From NCBI GenBank assembly GCA_024683935.1, contig JAIKXV010000043.1:1-6097 (forward strand): a stretch of 6,097 nt of DNA, given 5' to 3'. This DNA comes from Lachnospiraceae bacterium (GTDB taxonomy: Bacteria; Bacillota_A; Clostridia; Lachnospirales; Lachnospiraceae). Position 1 is the first letter of the stretch, and every line of letters begins with the position of its first letter. The position numbers were made by a program, and so were the translations under genes. Below the pieces are notes generated by a model that searched no databases, was not told the DNA's origin, and worked only from the letters and a program-made list of their open reading frames with translations. Positions 1 to 5,311 of the stretch are shown piece after piece.

Positions 1-435
1 CTTTCGGCGATCGCGGATCTTCAGCCGGATGACCTCACGATCCACAGCCTCGCGGTAAAGCGGGGATCCAGGCTGAAGGAAAGGATGGAGGAATACGGTG
101 TTGGATCCCTGAGTAATACGGACAGGATGATGGAGATCGCGGCCCGGGGAGCAGCAGCTATGGGGCTGGAACCCTATTACCTCTACCGGCAGAAAAATAT
201 GTCCGGAAACTTTGAAAACACAGGCTGGGCAAGACCGGGGAAGGAAGGGATCTACAACATCCTGATGATGGAGGAAGTGCAGTCCATCCCGGCGATCGGC
301 GCCGGAACAATCTCCAAAAGAGTCTATGCGGACGGCCGCATCAAACGCTGTGACAATGTCAAAGAGCTGAAACAGTACCTTTCCCGGATCGATGAAATGC
401 TGGAGCGGAAGCGGGAGCTTGAGGAAATGCTTTAA
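1..435 (+). CDS. hemZ: HemZ, coproporphyrinogen dehydrogenase-like radical SAM protein (C-terminal part, 5' truncated)
   Basis: The reading frame is open from the first base and gives the last 144 residues, ending at TAA 433-435. Full HemZ proteins are usually near 480-500 residues, so the N-terminal region and the radical SAM core with its CxxxCxxC cluster lie upstream. The visible part is the HemN-type C-terminal region: LTIHSLAVKRGS near the start, then the family signature YYLYRQKNMSGNFENTGWA, then IGAGTISKR, and a charged Glu/Arg/Lys-rich helical tail. The family is annotated as oxygen-independent conversion of coproporphyrinogen III to protoporphyrinogen IX in the cytoplasm, but many anaerobes carrying HemZ lack a complete haem pathway, so the true substrate is uncertain. 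The ATG at base 85 is internal, because the homology runs upstream of it. All ten isoleucine codons I counted here are ATC, unlike the ATA-rich genes downstream. Confidence 0.9.
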   Translation, partial: LSAIADLQPDDLTIHSLAVKRGSRLKERMEEYGVGSLSNTDRMMEIAARGAAAMGLEPYYLYRQKNMSGNFENTGWARPGKEGIYNILMMEEVQSIPAIGAGTISKRVYADGRIKRCDNVKELKQYLSRIDEMLERKRELEEML

Positions 436-514
436 TCATAGGGTGGATATCGGAGGGCCGGTCTTACTCGCTTTTTACCTTAGAAAACGTTATTCCGGCG
501 TGTGAAAAAAGTTC

Positions 515-543
515 TTGCATTATTCCCGCTATTCTGATATTAT
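515..543 (+). promoter_or_regulatory. Sigma-A-type promoter of rpmB
   Basis: The -35 box TTGCAT (515-520) is followed after exactly 17 bp by the -10 box TATTAT (538-543). A TG at 535-536 makes this an extended -10. An A-run at 505-510 lies just upstream and could act as an UP-like element. Transcription should start near 549-551, giving a leader of about 50 nt before rpmB. TATACT at 541-546 also resembles a -10 box but would need a 20-bp spacer. This is a consensus match seen in the sequence; the start point is inferred. Confidence 0.8.
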
Positions 544-550
544 ACTCACG

Positions 551-571
551 TTGCTGATTTCCGGTCAGCGG
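551..571 (+). promoter_or_regulatory. Possible 5' leader stem-loop of rpmB mRNA
   Basis: GCTGA (553-557) and TCAGC (565-569) are perfect complements around a 7-nt loop. Two further G-U pairs can be added from 551-552 with 570-571. The hairpin would sit at the very 5' end of the predicted rpmB transcript, some 17 nt before the Shine-Dalgarno. It could stabilise the mRNA or be a weak regulatory element, but the stem is short and may be chance. Confidence 0.3.
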
Positions 572-587
572 GTTTTATCTTGTTTGT

Positions 588-596
588 AAGGAGGTG
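588..596 (+). promoter_or_regulatory. Strong ribosome binding site deciding the rpmB start
   Basis: AAGGAGGTG matches the anti-Shine-Dalgarno sequence over nine bases and lies 4 bp before ATG 601. An upstream in-frame TTG at 580 would place this site inside the coding region, so 601 is the start. Confidence 0.9.
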
Positions 597-600
597 TATT

Positions 601-786
601 ATGGCAAAGTGTGCAGTTTGCGGTAAGAGTGTTCTTTTCGGCAATAACGTAAGCCATTCTCATAGAAGGTCTAACCGTATATTAAAGTCAAATATCAGAC
701 ACGTGAAGTGCAAGGTGAACGGAGTTCCGAAGAAGCTCTATGTATGCAGCCGCTGCCTTCGTTCAGGCGCTGTTGAAAGAGCTTAA
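601..786 (+). CDS. rpmB: 50S ribosomal protein L28 (bL28), zinc-ribbon type
   Basis: This 61-residue protein begins MAKCAVCGKSVLFGNNVSHS and ends CSRCLRSGAVERA, both typical of bL28 in length and sequence. It is a structural protein of the large ribosomal subunit and binds 23S rRNA. Cys4, Cys7, Cys49 and Cys52 form the two CxxC pairs of the zinc-binding (C+) version; Cys37 is an additional cysteine. The basic SHSHRRSNR stretch (residues 18-26) and the Lys/Arg-rich middle fit rRNA contact. The gene has its own promoter and terminator, so it appears monocistronic. In Bacillus subtilis rpmB also lies next to the Asp23/DAK genes (yloU, yloV), there on the opposite strand; here it is on the same strand. 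Confidence 0.98.
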   Translation: MAKCAVCGKSVLFGNNVSHSHRRSNRILKSNIRHVKCKVNGVPKKLYVCSRCLRSGAVERA

Positions 787-808
787 AGATCATAGCGTGT
801 AAAGAGGA

Positions 809-837
809 GAGCATCGCGGAGGCGGTGTTCTTTTTTT
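809..837 (+). terminator. Intrinsic terminator of rpmB
   Basis: GAGCATCGC (809-817) pairs with GCGGTGTTC (822-830) through nine base pairs, two of them G-U, closing a GGAG tetraloop. Seven T residues (831-837) follow directly. It lies 22 bp past the rpmB stop codon, and its last two T residues belong to the next promoter's -35 box. Confidence 0.9.
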
Positions 838-864
838 GCATGATTTATTAAAACGAGTTATAAT
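836..864 (+). promoter_or_regulatory. Sigma-A-type promoter of the Asp23-fakA-recG operon
   Basis: The -35 box TTGCAT (836-841) and the -10 box TATAAT (859-864, full consensus) are separated by 17 bp, the same architecture as the rpmB promoter. The -35 box reuses the end of the terminator T-tract. Predicted initiation is near base 871, at the left end of the repeat element, so the leader would be about 155 nt. No better promoter is seen closer to the coding start. Confidence 0.75.
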
Positions 865-869
865 CTACG

Positions 870-982
870 TAATTGTCGTGTCATCCTGAACAGTTCGTGT
901 CACACTGGGCAGTTCGTGTCATCCTGAGCGAAGCGAAGGATCTTAATATTAGGAATGACAAAGCAGCTTAAAATGACAATTA
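870..982 (+). repeat. MITE-like dispersed repeat, full copy, with terminal inverted repeats
   Basis: TAATTGTC (870-877) and GACAATTA (975-982) are an exact 8-bp inverted pair at the two ends. If the outer TA is a target duplication, the element is ATTGTC...GACAAT flanked by TA. A second, inner pair is TGTCATCCT (917-925) with AGGAATGACA (951-960), imperfect by one bulge. The core reads TGTCATCCTGAGCG, AAGCGAAGGATCT, a motif I recognise as recurring in intergenic regions of many bacterial genomes. It has no coding capacity; on the minus strand it yields the meaningless peptide ILRFAQDDT. Shorter relatives occur at 3176-3190 and 5244-5308. The element makes up most of the Asp23 operon leader. 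Confidence 0.65.
877..927 (+). repeat. 19-bp tandem repeat inside the full repeat copy
   Basis: Two full units and a partial third are in register: CGTGTCATCCTGAACAGTT (877-895), CGTGTCACACTGGGCAGTT (896-914), and CGTGTCATCCTGA (915-927), which runs on into the GCGAAGCGAAGG core. The middle unit has diverged from the other two. This looks like local duplication of the left arm of the repeat element. Confidence 0.7.
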
Positions 983-1003
983 GCAGATAATTTTTAGTAT
1001 AAA

Positions 1004-1011
1004 GAAGGGAG
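1004..1011 (+). promoter_or_regulatory. Likely ribosome binding site of the Asp23-family gene, with long spacing
   Basis: GAAGGGAG is the only purine-rich Shine-Dalgarno-like site upstream, but 15 nt separate it from ATG 1027, longer than the usual 5-9. No ATG, GTG or TTG lies in frame between them; only ATC at 1021 would have ideal spacing. The protein family begins at the MKG of 1027, so I keep that start. Confidence 0.5.
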
Positions 1012-1026
1012 CGGCAGCGAATCAGC

Positions 1027-1383
1027 ATGAAAGGACGTTTCAGTACCGAGCTCGGTAATATAAGCATAGATAACGAAGCCATAGCGCAGTACGCCGGAAA
1101 CAAGGCCACGGAATGCTTCGGAATAGTGGGAATGGCCGCAGTATCCATGAAGGACGGCCTGGTCAAGCTCCTGAAGAAGGAGAATCTGTCCCGGGGCATC
1201 AGCGTTAAAGTGATTGACAATAAGCTGAATGTTGATTTCCATATAATAGTGGCTTACGGAGTGAGCATAAAAACAGTTTCGGAAAACCTGGTGGACGCCG
1301 TAAGATACGATCTCGAGAGATATACCGGTTTCGAGGTGGAGAGGATCAATATATTTGTAGAAGGCGTAAAGGTTATTGACTGA
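1027..1383 (+). CDS. Asp23/Gls24 family envelope stress response protein (YloU-like)
   Basis: The protein has 118 residues, a normal length for short YloU-type members (DUF322). Family features are the opening STELGNISIDNEAIAQYAG (residues 6-24), TECFGIVGMAAVSMKDG (28-44), a central VDFHIIVAYGVSI strand region, and the ending VERINIFVEGVKVID. It has no signal peptide, transmembrane segment or catalytic motif, so it should be a soluble cytoplasmic protein. Asp23 of Staphylococcus aureus is membrane-tethered through a partner, AmaP; no AmaP gene is visible here. Its biochemical role is not established. It is the first gene of the probable operon and lies 19 bp upstream of the fatty-acid kinase gene, a pairing conserved across Bacillota (yloU-yloV). 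Ile codons are mostly ATA (8 of 12 by my count). Confidence 0.93.
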   Translation: MKGRFSTELGNISIDNEAIAQYAGNKATECFGIVGMAAVSMKDGLVKLLKKENLSRGISVKVIDNKLNVDFHIIVAYGVSIKTVSENLVDAVRYDLERYTGFEVERINIFVEGVKVID

Positions 1384-1389
1384 GGATTT

Positions 1390-1395
1390 GTGAGG
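1390..1395 (+). promoter_or_regulatory. Ribosome binding site supporting the TTG start of fakA
   Basis: GTGAGG lies 7 nt before TTG 1403. No ATG or GTG is present in frame nearby, and the protein starting at this TTG (MSIEKIDASAARKLFLGGA) aligns with the family N-terminus. The rare start codon with a modest Shine-Dalgarno suggests moderate translation relative to rpmB. Confidence 0.7.
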
Positions 1396-1402
1396 TTTTA
1401 TC

Positions 1403-3169
1403 TTGTCGATCGAAAAAATAGACGCTTCTGCAGCGAGGAAGCTTTTCCTTGGGGGAGCGTCGGCATTAAATGCGAAAAAGGAAATAATAAATGAACTGAA
1501 CGTATTTCCCGTGCCTGACGGGGATACGGGTACCAATATGACCATGACCATTATGTCTGCTGTAAAGGAGGTTGAAAAGCTTCCGGAAAATGCGGACATG
1601 AAGGCGCTCTGCAAGGCCATAGCCACCGGATCCCTTAAGGGTGCAAGAGGAAATTCGGGTGTTATTTTATCCCAGCTGCTCCGGGGCTTTACCAAGGTCA
1701 TAGAGGAGCATGATGTGGTCACGGTTCCTACAATAACAGCTGCTCTTGCAAAGGGTACCGAGACCGCCTACAAAGCTGTAATGAAGCCGAAGGAAGGTAC
1801 CATCCTCACTGTGGCGAGGGGGATCTCCGAGAAGGCATCTGCTCTTGCGGAAAGCGGAGAAGAGTTCACGGTGGAGGAGTATGTGAGGCAGGTCATTGAG
1901 CATGGCGAATATGTGCTCTCACAGACGCCTGAGATGCTTCCCGTATTGAAAGAAGCCGGCGTGGTGGATTCCGGCGGACAGGGCCTTATAGAGGTGCTGC
2001 ACGGCCTGGTGGCAGTACTGAACGGTGAGGACATTGATCTTTCCTTTGACGCCGGTTCAGGTGCCGCTGAAGGAGCCGTAAAGGGCGCGGGAAGAGACGA
2101 TATCTCAACTGCCGATATCAGGTTCGGTTACTGTACCGAATTCATAATAAAGCTGGAAAGAGTATTTAACGAGCGGAACGAAGCCGACCTGAAGCGCTTT
2201 CTCCAGGGGATAGGCGATTCCATCGTATGCGTTGCAATGGACGATATAGTGAAGATCCATGTGCATACGGATCACCCGGGAAAGGCCTTTGAAGAGGGTC
2301 TGAAGTACGGGCAGCTGACCAGCATGAAGGTTGACAACATGAGGGAAGAGCATGAAGAACGGCTTTTCCACATGGAAAATAACGGAAACTATACGGAGAT
2401 CGGCGGTGTCGCGACTGCCGGTGCCGTGTCCGGCGGAAATAGCGGGGATGCGGCTGACGCCCGGGGCGCCGGAAGCGCTGCGGGAGCTGCAAAGGCAGAC
2501 GGGGTGAAAAAGCCCTTCGGATTCGTGACTGTTGCAGCAGGAGACGGACTTGCAGAGGTATTCAGGACTCTCGGGGCGGACGAAGTCATAGAGGGAGGCC
2601 AGACCATGAATCCCTCAACCGACGATATCCTTACTGCGATAAAGAGGATAAACGCCGAGACAGTCTTTATTATCCCGAATAATAAGAACATTATACTGGC
2701 AGCGAGCCAGGCGGCGTCCATGACCGAGGATAAAAAAGCAATTGTTATTCCTGCCAGGACCATACCTCAGGGAATAGCCGCAATGATAAGCTTTATCCCG
2801 GATCATGATGCGGAATTAAACCGTCAGGAGATGACGGAGAGCATAGATACGATACTGACCGGAGAGGTCACCTATGCCGTGAGGGATACGGTGATAGACG
2901 GACACCAGATCAGAAACGGCGATATCATGGGTATAGGAGATCACTCGATCCTCGCGGTATCCCAGTCCATAGACCAGACCGTAAAGGAAATGCTTTCATC
3001 CATGGTGGATGATGATTCGGAGCTGATAACCCTCTACTACGGAGAGGATATAAAGGAGGATGAGGCCGAGAAGCTGAAACGCGAGCTGGAGAGCGCTTAT
3101 CCCGAGGTCGCGGTGGAAGCGGAGTACGGAGGACAGCCGGTGTACTACTATATTCTGTCGGTGGAGTGA
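1403..3169 (+). CDS. fakA: Fatty-acid kinase catalytic subunit, FakA/YloV type (DAK2-DegV-like)
   Basis: The protein has 588 residues against about 550 for S. aureus FakA and B. subtilis YloV. FakA phosphorylates a fatty acid bound to a FakB protein, making acyl-phosphate for phospholipid synthesis in the cytoplasm. Residues 1-210 are the DAK2/DhaL ATP-binding domain: NVFPVPDGDTGTNMT (33-47) with Mg-binding Asp39 and Asp41, GARGNSGVILSQ (80-91), KPKEGTILTVAR (128-139) and VDSGGQG (188-194). The middle domain (about 239-325) has FGYCTEF and KIHVHTDHPG; Cys244, His286 and His288 match in spacing the zinc ligands described for S. aureus FakA. Residues about 371-588 form the DegV/EDD-like C-terminal domain (GGQTMNPSTDD, IIPNNKNI). 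An Ala/Gly-rich linker at about 334-370 explains the extra length. No fakB is in the window. The start is TTG 1403. Glycerone kinase is unlikely because of the three-domain layout. Confidence 0.92.
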   Translation: MSIEKIDASAARKLFLGGASALNAKKEIINELNVFPVPDGDTGTNMTMTIMSAVKEVEKLPENADMKALCKAIATGSLKGARGNSGVILSQLLRGFTKVIEEHDVVTVPTITAALAKGTETAYKAVMKPKEGTILTVARGISEKASALAESGEEFTVEEYVRQVIEHGEYVLSQTPEMLPVLKEAGVVDSGGQGLIEVLHGLVAVLNGEDIDLSFDAGSGAAEGAVKGAGRDDISTADIRFGYCTEFIIKLERVFNERNEADLKRFLQGIGDSIVCVAMDDIVKIHVHTDHPGKAFEEGLKYGQLTSMKVDNMREEHEERLFHMENNGNYTEIGGVATAGAVSGGNSGDAADARGAGSAAGAAKADGVKKPFGFVTVAAGDGLAEVFRTLGADEVIEGGQTMNPSTDDILTAIKRINAETVFIIPNNKNIILAASQAASMTEDKKAIVIPARTIPQGIAAMISFIPDHDAELNRQEMTESIDTILTGEVTYAVRDTVIDGHQIRNGDIMGIGDHSILAVSQSIDQTVKEMLSSMVDDDSELITLYYGEDIKEDEAEKLKRELESAYPEVAVEAEYGGQPVYYYILSVE

Positions 3170-3175
3170 TATAAC

Positions 3176-3190
3176 GCGAAGAATCTTTTT
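3176..3190 (+). repeat. 15-bp remnant of the dispersed repeat abutting the recG start
   Basis: GCGAAGAATCTTTTT is identical to 5294-5308 and resembles the GCGAAGGATCTT core at 934-945. It fills most of the 21-bp fakA-recG gap and its last T directly precedes ATG 3191. The only Shine-Dalgarno-like bases, a weak GAAGA (3178-3182), are inside it. Confidence 0.6.
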
Positions 3191-5227
3191 ATGAATTTAA
3201 GTGACGACATAAAAACATTAAAGGGTGTAGGAGAGAAGACCGCCGCCTTGTTCAACAGGGTGGGCGTCTTTTCTTTATGGGACCTTTTAATGTATATACC
3301 GCGGGACTATGAGGTATATCCGGATCCTGTGAGCGCTGCGGAGGTAAAGCCCGGAGAGACTGCGGCGGTTCTCCTTACCGTAAAAACAGATCCAACGGTC
3401 ATACACGTGAAAAGGCTTTCCATCCTTTCGGTTTTAGCTGCGGATAAGGACGGGAATGCCCTGAAGCTCAAATGGTTTAATTCCCCCTATCTCAAAAAGC
3501 TGTTATATAAGGGGCTCACAAAGGTTTTTTACGGGAAGATAAGCGTGAACGGATCTTCGCTTGAAATGGAGCATCCGAAGTTCTTTGATAAAGGTGAATA
3601 TGAAAAGATGACTGGTGTTATGCAGCCTGTTTATCCCCTTACAAAGGGCCTTACTTCAAAGAGCATAGGCCAGGCCGTGGAAAAGGTGCTGGAGGAAGGG
3701 GAAATAGAGGATTTCCTTGCCCTCGGTGAACGTGAGAAACTGAATCTCATGGACAATGAGACCGCGATAAGGACGCTGCACAGCCCCGAAACAAGGGAAA
3801 ATATCCTGAGAGCGAGAAAGAGGATATCCTTTAACGAATTTCTGATATTCATGCTGAATATAAAGAGGGTAAAGGCGGACAGGGGCCGGGCGGAAAACGG
3901 ATTTAAGATGATGGAGAGCGCTGCGGCAAAGCGTGTGATAGAAAGGCTTCCCTATGCCCTTACAGGAGCGCAGGAAAAGGCCTACAGGGATATTATAAGC
4001 GATATGGGAGCTGACAGTCCCATGAACAGGCTTTTGCAGGGGGATACCGGAAGCGGAAAAACTATTATCGCATTCCTCGCCATGATAACCGCGGCCGAGA
4101 ACGGCCATCAGGCCGCCATAATGGCCCCTACGGAGGTTCTGGCGAGGCAGCATGCGGAAAAGCTAAATAAGCTCATTTTGGACGCTTCTCTGCCCTTTAA
4201 GACGGTGCTCCTTACCGGGTCGCTTAGTGCAAAGGAGAGAAGGGAAGCGAGGGCCATGACGGAGAGCGGGGAAGCATCCCTTATCGTCGGCACCCACGCC
4301 ATCATCCAGGAAGGGGTTAATTTCAAGGATCTGGCTCTGGCGGTAACGGACGAGCAGCACAGATTCGGGGTAAAACAGAGGGAGACCCTGTCAGGAAGCG
4401 AGGACAGCGTTGGGGGTGCCATGCCACATGTCCTTGTAATGTCGGCAACTCCGCTACCGAGAACCCTTGCGATCATACTGTACGGCGACCTGGATATCAG
4501 CGTTATGGACGAGATGCCCGGGGAGAGGCTTCCTATCAAGAACTGCGTGGTGGGAACCGAATACAGGAAGACTGCCTATTCCTTTATTGAGAAGGAGATA
4601 GAAAAGGGGCATCAGGCCTATGTGATCTGCCCGATGGTGGAGGCTTCGGAAGCGGTTTCCAGCGAAAATGTCATAGACTATGCGGAGAAGCTCCGGGGGA
4701 TTTACGGGAGCAGAGCGAGTGTTGGGCTTCTTCATGGCCGGATGAAGAGCAAGGAAAAGAATGAGATCATGGAGAGGTTTGCTTCCGGAGATACGGATAT
4801 ACTGGTGTCCACCACGGTCATAGAGGTGGGCGTGGATGTACCAAACGCCACTGTCATGATGATAGAAAACGCCGAGAGATTCGGGCTTTCATCCCTGCAT
4901 CAGATAAGGGGAAGAGTGGGCCGGGGCGGAAGCCAGGGCTACTGCATCTTTATCGATACTTCGGGGGATGAAAAGGAAAATAAGAGGCTCGCCATTCTGA
5001 ATAAGACCAACGACGGCTTTAAGATCGCGGACGAGGATCTGAAGCTCCGGGGACCTGGGGATGTTTTCGGTATCAGGCAGTCCGGGGAAATGGATTTCAG
5101 GGTGGCGGATATCTATAATGATGCGGATATGCTGCGGCTTGCGGCAGAGTATTCCAAACGCATGGACAAGGATACGGAGGAGCGGCTGGAGAAGTACGTA
5201 AGGTACGAAGGGAATGTAATTCTGTGA
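3191..5227 (+). CDS. recG: ATP-dependent DNA helicase RecG
   Basis: This full-length protein has 678 residues (B. subtilis 682, Escherichia coli 693). RecG is a superfamily 2 helicase that remodels stalled replication forks and branch-migrates Holliday junctions. The N-terminal helix-hairpin region has LKGVGEKTAALFNRVGV (10-26). The wedge/OB domain contains WFNSPYLKK (95-103), whose Phe96 and Tyr100 correspond in spacing to the aromatic residues that cap the fork in Thermotoga RecG. Helicase motifs in order are LTGAQ (257-261), Walker A GDTGSGKT (284-291), Walker B DEQH (387-390), SATP (418-421), STTVIEVGVDVP (540-551) and QIRGRVGRG (571-579). The C-terminal TRG region includes NDGFKIADEDLKLRGPGD, ending at Asp624. 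No motif is broken. ATG 3191 fits the family N-terminus although its ribosome binding site is poor; GGAG at 3163-3166 lies 24 nt upstream, too far to serve it. It is probably translated from the operon mRNA. Confidence 0.98.
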   Translation: MNLSDDIKTLKGVGEKTAALFNRVGVFSLWDLLMYIPRDYEVYPDPVSAAEVKPGETAAVLLTVKTDPTVIHVKRLSILSVLAADKDGNALKLKWFNSPYLKKLLYKGLTKVFYGKISVNGSSLEMEHPKFFDKGEYEKMTGVMQPVYPLTKGLTSKSIGQAVEKVLEEGEIEDFLALGEREKLNLMDNETAIRTLHSPETRENILRARKRISFNEFLIFMLNIKRVKADRGRAENGFKMMESAAAKRVIERLPYALTGAQEKAYRDIISDMGADSPMNRLLQGDTGSGKTIIAFLAMITAAENGHQAAIMAPTEVLARQHAEKLNKLILDASLPFKTVLLTGSLSAKERREARAMTESGEASLIVGTHAIIQEGVNFKDLALAVTDEQHRFGVKQRETLSGSEDSVGGAMPHVLVMSATPLPRTLAIILYGDLDISVMDEMPGERLPIKNCVVGTEYRKTAYSFIEKEIEKGHQAYVICPMVEASEAVSSENVIDYAEKLRGIYGSRASVGLLHGRMKSKEKNEIMERFASGDTDILVSTTVIEVGVDVPNATVMMIENAERFGLSSLHQIRGRVGRGGSQGYCIFIDTSGDEKENKRLAILNKTNDGFKIADEDLKLRGPGDVFGIRQSGEMDFRVADIYNDADMLRLAAEYSKRMDKDTEERLEKYVRYEGNVIL

Positions 5228-5243
5228 AAAGCTCCATTTCGTT

Positions 5244-5308
5244 TGTCATTCTGAGCGCAGTCCAATGTGCAGTCCGATGTCAATCTGAGCGCTGCGAAGA
5301 ATCTTTTT
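5244..5308 (+). repeat. Partial, internally duplicated copy of the dispersed repeat
   Basis: TGTCATTCTGAGCGC (5244-5258) recurs as TGTCAATCTGAGCGC (5278-5292), a 34-bp period. Between them AGTCCAATGTGC (5259-5270) is followed in tandem by AGTCCGATGTCA (5271-5282). The second unit runs into TGCGAAGAATCTTTTT (5293-5308). It matches the left arm and core of the copy at 870-982 in the same orientation, but I find no right arm: no matching inverted end occurs before or shortly after ATG 5312. It occupies most of the 84-bp gap after recG and ends 3 bp before the next start codon. Confidence 0.65.
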
Positions 5309-5311
5309 AAT

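Noticed and set aside
451..476. Possible hemZ terminator: CGGAG (451-455) with CTCG (467-470) followed by CTTTTT
   Set aside because: The stem has only four pairs with a bulge and an 11-base loop; too weak to call, though a T-tract is present.
580..600. Seven-residue N-terminal extension of L28 from TTG 580
   Set aside because: It would translate through the AAGGAGGTG ribosome binding site; bL28 begins at MAKC.
870..982. CRISPR-like array from the repeated TGTCATCCTG units
   Set aside because: Units are directly adjacent without spacers, diverged, and part of a single inverted-repeat element; no cas genes are visible.
991..1003. Possible second promoter near the Asp23-family gene (TAGTAT at 995-1000)
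   Set aside because: No -35-like hexamer at the right distance, and it would leave the Shine-Dalgarno almost at the transcript 5' end.
900..1220. Minus-strand open frame containing ILRFAQDDT
   Set aside because: The C-terminal part is the reverse translation of the dispersed repeat and the rest is antisense to the well-supported Asp23-family gene; such peptides are a known annotation artefact of this repeat.
994..1722. Long 242-codon minus-strand open frame across the Asp23-family gene and the start of fakA
   Set aside because: It overlaps two conserved + strand genes, has no recognisable domain and no convincing ribosome binding site; the opposing frame is a composition shadow.
3656..4539. 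Several minus-strand open frames inside recG
   Set aside because: recG is intact with all helicase motifs on the + strand; these frames show no family features.
5243..5271. Possible promoter before the membrane protein, TTGTCA at 5243-5248
   Set aside because: No -10-like hexamer lies 16-18 bp downstream (the position reads TGTGCA); the TTGTCA is part of the repeat arm.
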